From positions 922,249 to 986,248 of the forward strand of contig JADJWG010000004.1 in the NCBI GenBank assembly GCA_016716475.1: a stretch of DNA of 64,000 nt, in the 5' to 3' direction. The DNA comes from Phycisphaerales bacterium (GTDB lineage Bacteria; Planctomycetota; Phycisphaerae; UBA1845; Fen-1342). This document shows, one piece after another, positions 37,246 to 44,801 of this stretch. Position 1 is the stretch's first letter, and each line of letters begins with the position of its first letter. The notes under the pieces are model-generated. The model made no database searches. It was not told the origin of the DNA and worked only from the letters and a program-made list of their open reading frames with translations. Both the position numbers and the translations under genes were made by a program.

Positions 37246-37767
37246 CTACCTGGCCCCTTCCGGCCCGGTTAGCCGGGTAAACGTCATCCGCTCGCGGTCC
37301 TTCACTACGCCAGGGAACCGCAGTACGAGGTTGTGCATGACCGCATATACACCTGGCGCCAGCAGCCGGCTCGCCAGCAGGGCCTCGGTGAGGTTCTGAA
37401 ACGCATCGGTGTCACGGAATTCAAACGGCCGCATCGCCCCTGTGAGCACTACCGGCTTATGAAGGTCTGATAACTCGGTGTGCAGCAGTTCACCGGTTTC
37501 CGACAGCGTGTCGGTGCCATGGAGGACGATCACGGCGTCGTCCTGAGGTAAGGCATCCTGGACGGCTGCCAGGATTTGTCGGCGGTCCTCCTGAGTAAGG
37601 TCGAGCGAGTCCTTATTCATTACCGGGATGTGCCGCCAGGTGGTATCCGGCAGCCGCAGCCCGCGGATGATGTGCTCGAAACCAGAGCCGATGTTTCGCA
37701 GCGAACCGTCGGCCTCGTTATAAACCTTTACGATCGTGCCGCCGGTGGTGAGGATGGCGATTCGCAT
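37246..37767 (-). CDS. Asparaginase N-terminal-domain protein (half-size)
   Basis: This protein of 173 residues covers only the N-terminal domain of type I/II asparaginases (normally about 330). The two catalytic threonine regions are present: LTTGGTIVK near residue 6 and VLHGTDTLSETGEL near residue 80. A lysine region, VVLTGAMRPFE, follows. The C-terminal domain that completes the active site in classic enzymes is absent, with an ordinary stop codon and no downstream remnant. Small stand-alone versions are known in bacteria, so it may be a genuine short amidohydrolase. It lies 63 bases after the FTCD gene, probably co-transcribed. Confidence 0.75.
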   Translation of the reverse strand: MRIAILTTGGTIVKVYNEADGSLRNIGSGFEHIIRGLRLPDTTWRHIPVMNKDSLDLTQEDRRQILAAVQDALPQDDAVIVLHGTDTLSETGELLHTELSDLHKPVVLTGAMRPFEFRDTDAFQNLTEALLASRLLAPGVYAVMHNLVLRFPGVVKDRERMTFTRLTGPEGAR

Positions 37768-37830
37768 GGGGACATTGTACCGATTCGGTATCGTCCACGT
37801 GGTGCTGGTTGACGTTTGGTCGTGTCGCAC

Positions 37831-39543
37831 TTACTCCGTCTTGCGCAGCTTTTCGCCAACCAGGGCGAGAATCTCGTCCTCCGCCTTTTCCGCCACGGAC
37901 TCCAGCTCACGGGCGCGGGCGCGCGTCTGCTCCAGCCAATTCGGATCGTCGAGATCCTGCGGTTTCAGGTCCTTGGCGTTGATCTGCACGTTGAGCGAAG
38001 CTCCACGGACGGCCGCACGGGCGGCGAGGGCCGCCACGCCCGCGTCGGATGCCGACGCCGGCATGCCCGACGTGGCCATGGCGCGGGCTACTGCCATGCT
38101 CGCCACCGACACTTCCATCACCTGCAGCGGGACTTCGATTGCACCGCGCGTCGCCGCGGCAATCGCCCGCTTCCGCGCCCGCTCCTCCTCCGGCGTGGAC
38201 TTCGGCAGGCCGAATGCCTCCATCAGTCGGTTGAACGCGGCTGTATCGTCGTCGATCAGGCGCAGCAACTCGACGTAGTGCTGCTTGCCGCGTTCGGCCC
38301 ATGTGCTGAACTCCTCCCAGCGGTCATCCCAGCCGCGCTTATGGCTGGAGAGGTTCGCGACCATCGTGCCGAGGGCGGCCCCGAACGCGCCCAGCGCGGC
38401 GCTGATCGACCCGCCGCCCGGAGCCGGTGATTCCGATGCTGTTTCCTCGGTGAAAACGCGCAGTGAGCGGTCGCTGAGCCGTTTCTCGGCACCGCGGGCG
38501 AGCGCGTATTCGATGATCTTCTCCTCCGGATTGAAGGGCCGCAGTTCATCCAGGCCCAGCGAACGTACCGCGATCTTGAGCAGTTCACGGTCGGGCACAC
38601 CGAGCGAGCGGCGTTGCTTGCGGAGGTAGTACCGTCCGGCTTCGAGCAGCGCGCTGAGCGGAACCATGCCGACGATCTCGGAGCCGGTGACGCGCACGCC
38701 GCGCTCTTCGGCCTTGCGGCAGCACTCGTCAAACGCGACATGAATCGGCGTAACGCTGATGTTGGTGAGGTTGATGGAGATCTGCGCGATCCCGTACTCC
38801 TCGATGAACCAGCCGATGGCCTTCACCGCCTTAAGACTGCCCGCCTGCCAGACCTCCCTGCCGTCTGCGTCTCGGACGACCGGGCCGGTGAGCGGGTCGC
38901 CGCTGCGCAGCTTGCGGCCCTTCTCGCGAATGTCGAAGGCAATGGCGTTTGCGCGACGCGTCGAGGTCGTGTTCAGGTTCACGTTGTAGGCGACGAGGAA
39001 GTCGCGGGCGCCGACGGCTGTCGCGCCGCTTTGTGCGTTGAACGCGGCCGGGCCAAAGTCGGGCTGCCATTCGGGACGCTTGAGCTTGTCGGCGAGGCCC
39101 TCGTATTCACCGGCGCGGACCGTCGCGAGATTGCGGCGCTCGGGGCGCGTGGCGGCGTGCTCGTAGCAGAAGATGGTCAGGCCAAGTTCCTCGCCGAGGC
39201 GGCGGGCGAGCATGCGGGCGTACTCGGCTGTTTCCTCCATCGTGATGTCGGCGACGGGCACCAGTGGGCACACATCGCACGCTCCGAAGCGCGGGTGCTC
39301 GCCGTGGTGCTGCCGCATGTCGATCAGTTCGCTCGCCTTGCGGACGGTACGCACCGCGGCCTCGACGACGGCTGCGGGTGATCCGACGAAGGTGACGACC
39401 GTGCGGTTGGTGGCGTGGCCGGGGTCGACGTCGAGCAGTTTCACGCCCGGCACCGTCTCAACCTGTGCGGTGATCGCCCGGATGATCTCCGGGTTGCGGC
39501 CTTCGCTGAAGTTGGGGACGCACTCGACGATGGGAGTGGGCAC
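37831..39543 (-). CDS. ftcD: Bifunctional glutamate formimidoyltransferase/formimidoyltetrahydrofolate cyclodeaminase
   Basis: This fused enzyme of 570 residues handles the last step of histidine degradation. The N-terminal part (residues 1-330) transfers the formimino group from formimidoylglutamate to tetrahydrofolate; it begins VECVPNFSEGRN and contains HHGEHPRFGACDVCPLVP. The C-terminal cyclodeaminase (about 365-570) is all-helical with SPAPGGGSISAALGAFGAAL. The start is GTG 39543, with AGGAG upstream. Other hut genes are absent here. The half-size asparaginase follows, suggesting an amino-acid catabolic operon (inference). Confidence 0.92.
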   Translation of the reverse strand: MPTPIVECVPNFSEGRNPEIIRAITAQVETVPGVKLLDVDPGHATNRTVVTFVGSPAAVVEAAVRTVRKASELIDMRQHHGEHPRFGACDVCPLVPVADITMEETAEYARMLARRLGEELGLTIFCYEHAATRPERRNLATVRAGEYEGLADKLKRPEWQPDFGPAAFNAQSGATAVGARDFLVAYNVNLNTTSTRRANAIAFDIREKGRKLRSGDPLTGPVVRDADGREVWQAGSLKAVKAIGWFIEEYGIAQISINLTNISVTPIHVAFDECCRKAEERGVRVTGSEIVGMVPLSALLEAGRYYLRKQRRSLGVPDRELLKIAVRSLGLDELRPFNPEEKIIEYALARGAEKRLSDRSLRVFTEETASESPAPGGGSISAALGAFGAALGTMVANLSSHKRGWDDRWEEFSTWAERGKQHYVELLRLIDDDTAAFNRLMEAFGLPKSTPEEERARKRAIAAATRGAIEVPLQVMEVSVASMAVARAMATSGMPASASDAGVAALAARAAVRGASLNVQINAKDLKPQDLDDPNWLEQTRARARELESVAEKAEDEILALVGEKLRKTE

Positions 39544-40045
39544 GGCAAGGGTCTCCTGCTTTCGTGGCGGAGCGCTAACAACCCGCCGACGGTTCCTGAA
39601 TGTGACGCCGAACCCGGAGGATAACCGGCAGACATCACAGTTCCAGCGCAGCGGATCAAACGTTGTCCCGTGGCGCGCCGCACTTCGGGGTTACGTGCGT
39701 GACAGGGGGCGCAGCAGGAGCGGGAAAAGTGAAGTTGAGATTGGTGCCGGATTGAGCGGAAGCCGGGCGTAAGGTGAATGTGTGCGGCCGGCGTGTACGA
39801 CAAAGCCCGAGGAATACTCCCATGCCATCCAGCGCGCGCCCGACCAGTCGCTGCCGAGCCCGCCCCCAAAAGCCAGATTTCTGTTTTTCGCCCCACGCGT
39901 CGCGTTGCCCAGCCCTGGCGTGGACGCCCAGATCAAGTGTGTTGATGCTGCCGCGAGGTGCAGCCGGTGCTGCGAACGGGCAATGGTATACCCGTTCGCA
40001 GCAATCGCCTGCCGCCGCACCCATGGTGAAATGGGTGAGAACGGA
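39544..40045. other. Intergenic region with a perfect 12-bp hairpin downstream of katG
   Basis: No credible gene is visible in these 502 bases. GCTGCGAACGGG (39969-39980) and CCCGTTCGCAGC (39991-40002) form a perfect 12-bp inverted repeat with a ten-base loop, 44 bases past the katG stop codon. There is no U-tract on either strand. It may stabilise the katG transcript end or aid factor-dependent termination. Confidence 0.6.
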
Positions 40046-42427
40046 TCAGTTTGCCAAGTCAAAACGATCGAGATTCATCACCTTATTCCACGCCGCCGCG
40101 AAGTCCCGGACGAACTTCTGCTGTCCATCGGTACTGGCATAGACCTCCGCGATCGCGCGCAATTGGGAGTGCGAACCGAAAATCAGGTCAACCCGTGTAC
40201 CCGTCCACTTGACCGCACCGGTGGCACGATCCAGCCCCTCGAAAACGCCCGGTTTCCCCTCCGCCGGTCGCCACTCCGTGCCCATGTCCAGGAGGTTCAC
40301 GAAGAAGTCGTTGCTGAGGGTCTCTGGGCGCTTGGTGAACACCCCGTGCGGGGAAGCGCCCAAGTTCGCCCCCAGAACCCGCAACCCTCCGACGAGTACC
40401 GCCATTTCAGGTGCGGTCAGCGTCAGCAACTGCGCCCGATCCACGAGCAGTTCCTCCGCCGGCCGCCCATGCCCTGCTCTGAGGTAATTGCGGAAACCGT
40501 CTGCGGTCGGTTCGAGTACTGCAAAGGAACTCGCGTCGGTCAGCTCCTTCGACGCATCGGTGCGGCCCGGCGAGAACGGAACCCGCACCTCATGCCCGGC
40601 GCGCTTCGCCGCCTGTTCGACGGCCGCACAGCCGCCCAGGACGATCAGATCCGCGAGTGAGACCTTCTTGTCGCCGGTCTGCGCACTGTTGAAGTCCTGC
40701 TGGATTTTCTCCAACGTGCGGAGCACTTCTGCAAGCTGGGCCGGCTGATTGACTTCCCAATCCTTCTGTGGCGCAAAGCGAATACGGGCTCCGTTGGCAC
40801 CGCCGCGCTTGTCGGAGCCGCGGAAAGTTGATGCGGATGCCCAGGCGGTCGAAACCAGTTGTGAAACGGACAAGCCGGAGTCAAGAATCCTGCTCTTGAG
40901 GACCGCGATCTCTTCGTCCCCGATCAACTTGTGATCGACCTGGGGAACGGGATCCTGCCAGATCATGACCTCTTCCGGAACCTCCGGTCCCAGGTAACGG
41001 GAGCGCGGGCCCATGTCGCGGTGGGTCAATTTGAACCATGCGCGGGCGAAGGCATCCGCGAACTCCTCCGGGTTTTCGAGGTAACGTCGTGCAATGCGCT
41101 CATAGTTCGGGTCGAACTTCAGCGCCAGATCCGCAGTGGTCATCATCGGCCGGTGCTTCTTGGACGGATCGTGGGCGTCCACCACCATGTTCTCTTCGGC
41201 CACGTCCTTGGCCAGCCACTGATGGGCGCCAGCCGGGCTCTTGACGAGTTCCCACTCGTACTTGAACAGCACCTTGAGATAGCCCATGTCCCACGTGGTC
41301 GGGTTTGGTTTCCAGGCGCCTTCGATACCACTGGTGATCGTGTCGCCGGCTTTGCCACTGCCATAACTGCTGATCCAGCCAAGGTTCTGCTGCTCGATGG
41401 GGGCAGCTTCGGGTTCCGGCCCGACGAGGGCCGCATCCCCGGCGCCGTGACATTTGCCGAAGGTGTGCCCACCGGCGATGAGTGCGACTGTCTCTTCGTC
41501 ATTCATCGCCATCCGCGCGAAGGTTTCGCGAACATCGCGGGCCGAGAGCAGGGGATCGGGGTTGCCGTTCGGGCCTTCCGGGTTCACGTAGATCAGGCCC
41601 ATCTGTACGGCCGCAAGGGGATTCTCAAGCTCACGATCCCCGCTGTAACGCTTGTCGCCGAGCCACTCTGTCTCAGGCCCCCAGTACACATCGGTCTGGG
41701 GCTCCCAGACGTCTTCGCGCCCACCGGCGAATCCGAGGGTCTTGAAGCCCATTGATTCGAGCGCCACGTTGCCCGTCAGAATCATCAAGTCGGCCCAGGA
41801 AATCTGGCGGCCGTACTTCTGCTTGATCGGCCATAGCAACCGGCGCGCCTTGTCGAGGTTGGCATTGTCCGGCCAACTGTTGAGCGGGGCGAAGCGCTGG
41901 GTGCCATCGGAGGCGCCGCCGCGGCCGTCGGACACGCGATACGTTCCCGCGCTGTGCCAGGCCATGCGAATGAACAGCGGCCCGTAATGCCCGTAGTCGG
42001 CCGGCCACCAATCCTGGGAATCCGTCATCAACTCGCGGAGATCCCGCTTCAGGGCCGCGAGATCGAGCTTCTTGAACTCCTCGGCGTAATTGAATTCCGC
42101 GCCCATCGGATTGCTGAGTGCCGAATTCTGATGCAGCATCTGGAGGTCCAACTGATTCGGCCACCAGTCCTGTAGCGACATGGTCCGCGCGGCGGTGTAT
42201 CGACCGGCTTCGGAATGTGCACCCGTCACGGGGCACTTGCCGCCGTTCTCGGCCTGTTTCTCGGGTGTGGATTGAGCCATCGCGATACCTCCATGGAAAG
42301 TCGCCCACACACCGAGTGCCATGGCAAGCTTCCTGAGAGGTGTGGTTCTTCGGGCTTGCCGTATCTGGGTTCGACATACGCTTCCCATCTGCGGTGGGGA
42401 ATGGACTGGGACTGTTTCATCTGTCAT
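40046..42427 (-). CDS. katG: Catalase-peroxidase KatG, with predicted export signal
   Basis: This haem enzyme of 793 residues decomposes H2O2 and peroxidises donors. The distal site RMAWHSAGTYR gives Arg154, Trp157 and His158. The Trp157-Tyr280-Met306 crosslink adduct residues are all present (YVNPEGPNG, ETFARM). Proximal His321 lies in IAGGHTFGK. The C-terminal non-haem domain is complete. Unusually, residues about 25-51 form a signal peptide beginning RRTTPLRKL and ending AMAQ, suggesting Tat export to the periplasm. GAGGAG precedes the ATG at 42427. The PerR-like gene lies 58 bases upstream. Confidence 0.93.
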   Translation of the reverse strand: MTDETVPVHSPPQMGSVCRTQIRQARRTTPLRKLAMALGVWATFHGGIAMAQSTPEKQAENGGKCPVTGAHSEAGRYTAARTMSLQDWWPNQLDLQMLHQNSALSNPMGAEFNYAEEFKKLDLAALKRDLRELMTDSQDWWPADYGHYGPLFIRMAWHSAGTYRVSDGRGGASDGTQRFAPLNSWPDNANLDKARRLLWPIKQKYGRQISWADLMILTGNVALESMGFKTLGFAGGREDVWEPQTDVYWGPETEWLGDKRYSGDRELENPLAAVQMGLIYVNPEGPNGNPDPLLSARDVRETFARMAMNDEETVALIAGGHTFGKCHGAGDAALVGPEPEAAPIEQQNLGWISSYGSGKAGDTITSGIEGAWKPNPTTWDMGYLKVLFKYEWELVKSPAGAHQWLAKDVAEENMVVDAHDPSKKHRPMMTTADLALKFDPNYERIARRYLENPEEFADAFARAWFKLTHRDMGPRSRYLGPEVPEEVMIWQDPVPQVDHKLIGDEEIAVLKSRILDSGLSVSQLVSTAWASASTFRGSDKRGGANGARIRFAPQKDWEVNQPAQLAEVLRTLEKIQQDFNSAQTGDKKVSLADLIVLGGCAAVEQAAKRAGHEVRVPFSPGRTDASKELTDASSFAVLEPTADGFRNYLRAGHGRPAEELLVDRAQLLTLTAPEMAVLVGGLRVLGANLGASPHGVFTKRPETLSNDFFVNLLDMGTEWRPAEGKPGVFEGLDRATGAVKWTGTRVDLIFGSHSQLRAIAEVYASTDGQQKFVRDFAAAWNKVMNLDRFDLAN

Positions 42428-42485
42428 GTGGATTCTCCTCGTGTTCAAGCGGACGGCTTGTATCTGAGCTTCGCAGCTCGTTCGG

Positions 42486-42929
42486 TCACTTCGCTCCATC
42501 ATCCGCGCCGGGCCTCGCGCTGAGACAACCCGGGCAGACGCCCCAATAGATCACTTCTGCCTCATCGATCCGGAAACCTGCGCGGACTTCGTCGTTCAGA
42601 TGCAGGGCGCCACTAATGGCGCAGTCGACGTCGACCGTTTTCCCGCAGGTGCGGCAGATCATGTGGTGGTGATGATCCCCGACCCGATCTTCGTAGCGGG
42701 CCGGCGAACCGGCCGGTTGGATGCGCCGGATGAGGCCCTTCTCAACCAGGAGGCCGAGCGTGTCGTAAACCGCCTGGCGCGAGATGGCTCCGATATTGGC
42801 ACGCACATCCTCGGCGATGGCGTCTGCCGTGCCGTGGGGGCGACCCGCAACCGCTCTCAGCACGGCCAGGCGCTGGGCTGTAACTTGGATGCCGCGTTCG
42901 CGGAGTAAGATGGCTGGATCGCTCGGCAT
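42486..42929 (-). CDS. perR: Fur-family regulator, probably PerR-like
   Basis: This metal-dependent repressor has 147 residues. The winged helix occupies about residues 1-80 (ISRQAVYDTLGLLVEKGLIRRI). The DHHHHMICRTCGKTVDVDC metal region follows, and a C-terminal VCPGC completes the two CxxC structural zinc pairs. Its position directly before katG is the classic arrangement for a peroxide sensor (PerR/FurA) that represses its own operon. PerR as opposed to Fur is inferred from context only. Confidence 0.85.
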   Translation of the reverse strand: MPSDPAILLRERGIQVTAQRLAVLRAVAGRPHGTADAIAEDVRANIGAISRQAVYDTLGLLVEKGLIRRIQPAGSPARYEDRVGDHHHHMICRTCGKTVDVDCAISGALHLNDEVRAGFRIDEAEVIYWGVCPGCLSARPGADDGAK

Positions 42930-42935
42930 GTCCGT

Positions 42936-42964
42936 TTCTTAGATCAAATGTTAGAACGTGTCAA
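42936..42964 (-). promoter_or_regulatory. Promoter and candidate PerR/Fur operator of the perR-katG operon
   Basis: On the minus strand TTGACA (42959-42964) and TAAGAA (42936-42941) are 17 bases apart. An imperfect 21-bp dyad with outer arms TTCTnA/TnAGAA covers 42936-42956, overlapping the spacer and -10, where a repressor would block polymerase. The start codon at 42929 is only seven bases from the -10 element, so the mRNA may be leaderless. Confidence 0.5.
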
Positions 42965-43204
42965 GAGCTGGTCAAGGTCCACGGCACGAATGATCGGTAC
43001 TCCCAGGTCGCCTTGTGGCCGGTGGTGTGGCATGGGCACACCTCTCGCGCGTCGCGTCTCCCCTCGTGTGGGCGAAACGGCTTCGCGCGCGTCGTGTCAC
43101 CCTCCCTTGGGCGACTGTGTAAAACCGCTCGTCGGTGTCCCACTGCTCTTCGGGCAGGGTGTCCACAGACTTGGGTGAGCTGCCCCACTCCCTATCCGTA
43201 AACC

Positions 43205-43225
43205 CCCCTCCCTCCCAGGGAGGGG
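43205..43225. repeat. REP-like perfect palindrome
   Basis: CCCCTCCCT (43205-43213) and AGGGAGGGG (43217-43225) form a perfect 9-bp stem with a CCC loop, followed by another G-rich run. It lies in the 425-base gap upstream of a decayed REP-associated transposase. Stems of this sort are typical substrates of such enzymes. The remainder of the gap holds no gene. Confidence 0.5.
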
Positions 43226-43354
43226 CCGGGGGAGGGTGCCGTGAGCCACTTGCCCTGTGAGCAGTGCACTGGGTCCCTGCACGACCCTTGCAGTACGTTA
43301 CCGGCGTGACCAGCGCGATTCAAAAAACCCGCATCGCCCGGAACGAGTCGGGGC

Positions 43355-43880
43355 ATGCACTCCCTCACATACCCATGTTTCCGCCAATTGCCGCATCTGT
43401 CGCGTTCTGTCGCGCGACCGGACACGGCGCTGGATCATCGACGCGCTGGAGATGGTTCGGCGGGAGCTCGATCCGGCGCTGTGGTCCTATGTCAACATCC
43501 CCGAGCACTTGCACCTGCTGCCGTGCCCGCGCCGGGCGCAGTACGAGATGCGCCGGATTACTGTTGGCCCTCAAGCGGCCCGTCGCGACCGCGGCCAAGG
43601 CGTTCTTGACTTGGCGCTGCCAGTGCGATGGGCTGATTCACCTGACGGCGGATAACCCGCCGCGGACGGTGTTCCGCTTCTGGCAGCACGGCGGCGTTTG
43701 CGATCACAACATCTTCTGCGAGCAGACCATCCCGTCCGTGGTAGAATACGTCCTCGCGAACCCGGTTCGACATGGGCTTGAAGAGCAACCGTCGGACTGC
43801 GAGGGGTCCAGCGCACGGTTCTGGGAAGGCAGATCGCACGTACCGCTCGCCGTGGCCCCCCTATATCTGAATGCCCGCCC
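43355..43880 (+). pseudogene. Decayed REP-associated tyrosine transposase (Y1/IS200-like)
   Basis: Pieces of one transposase lie in three frames. First is MHSLTYPCFRQLPHLSR. The next frame has SRDRTRRWIIDALEMVRREL and YVNIPEHLHLLPCPRR, whose HxH is the HUH-type metal motif. The last has LLLALKRPVA, FRFWQHGGVCDHNIF, VLANPVRHGL and SSARFW. The first shift is an exact 10-bp tandem duplication (43396-43405 copied at 43406-43415); deleting one copy restores HLSRDRTRRW. The second is a one-base insertion near 43560. Such chromosomal single-copy transposases act on REP palindromes. Clearly inactive. Confidence 0.8.
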
Positions 43881-43984
43881 GGCGTCGGAAGAATCTACTC
43901 ACAGAGCAGTGGTACACTTGTACGTATGGGGACAGTGGAGCACGAACAGAGCCACCTCCATCCCGGCTGGTCGGTGAGCGAAGG

Positions 43985-44734
43985 ATGGCAACCTGTGCGC
44001 GTAGAACGGCAGCCAGCGGAGCGCCGACGGTCAGGTTGCCCGTGAAGAGCTTGACGCCATCCCTGCATCTGAAGCTGTTTCTCATTGTGGCGGGCATCGT
44101 CGGCCTGATCCTCGTGCCGTATTTCCTCTGGCACGAGCCGCTGGATGCGTACTTCGAGTCGTCTGAGTTCGCGGCGCGAGTCGCCTCCGCACGGCCCTAC
44201 GCATGGGCGATCGCGATTTTCTTGCTGGTGGGTGATCTGTTTCTGCCGATTCCGGCCCCGCCGGTGATTGCGACCGTGGGGCTCGTCTACGGCATGTTCT
44301 GGGGTGGTTTGATCGGGACGGTGGGGTTGATGCTGGCGGGACTGGTGGCGTATGGCTTGGCGCGACTGGCCGGGCGTCGAGCCGCGAGGTTGCTGGCCAG
44401 TGACGAGGAGATTGCCGACCTGCAGACGTTCTTCAACACGTGGGGGGTCGGTGGGATTATCGCCTCACGTGCCATGCCTGTGGCTCCCGAGGTCCTGACC
44501 TTCATGGCGGGCCTCGCGCGGATGCGCCTGGGACGATTCTTGGCGGCGCTTGCGATGGGGTCGATTCCGATGGGCTTCCTGCTGGCGTGGGCCGGACACG
44601 CGGCGGGCACATCCTCGAGACTGCTGCTGGTATTGACGCTGGTGCCGGCCGGCCTTTGGTGTGTTTACCTGGTGTGGGTCCCGCGACTGCGTTCGCGACG
44701 TCGGGCGCGGGCAGGGCGACCGGGGAGCCGGTAG
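43985..44734 (+). CDS. TVP38/TMEM64 (VTT, DedA-like) family membrane protein
   Basis: This is an integral-membrane protein of about 249 residues with five to six hydrophobic helices. The VTT-domain core is recognisable: FLPIPAPPVIATVGLVYGMFWG, a central GLARLAGRRAARLL, and SRAMPVAPEVLTFMAGLARMRLGRF. Relatives are implicated in lipid scrambling or small-molecule transport; function here is unknown. The ATG at 43985 is one option. The GTG at 44042, directly before the first hydrophobic region, is the other. It is flanked by the transposase remnant and the Rhs locus. Confidence 0.8.
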   Translation: MATCARRTAASGAPTVRLPVKSLTPSLHLKLFLIVAGIVGLILVPYFLWHEPLDAYFESSEFAARVASARPYAWAIAIFLLVGDLFLPIPAPPVIATVGLVYGMFWGGLIGTVGLMLAGLVAYGLARLAGRRAARLLASDEEIADLQTFFNTWGVGGIIASRAMPVAPEVLTFMAGLARMRLGRFLAALAMGSIPMGFLLAWAGHAAGTSSRLLLVLTLVPAGLWCVYLVWVPRLRSRRRARAGRPGSR

Positions 44735-44801
44735 AACGCCAAGCGTGCGGGTATGTGACTAGCAGGGGCGTCCGGCTGGGCGGTGCTCGCAATGCGGTGC
44801 G

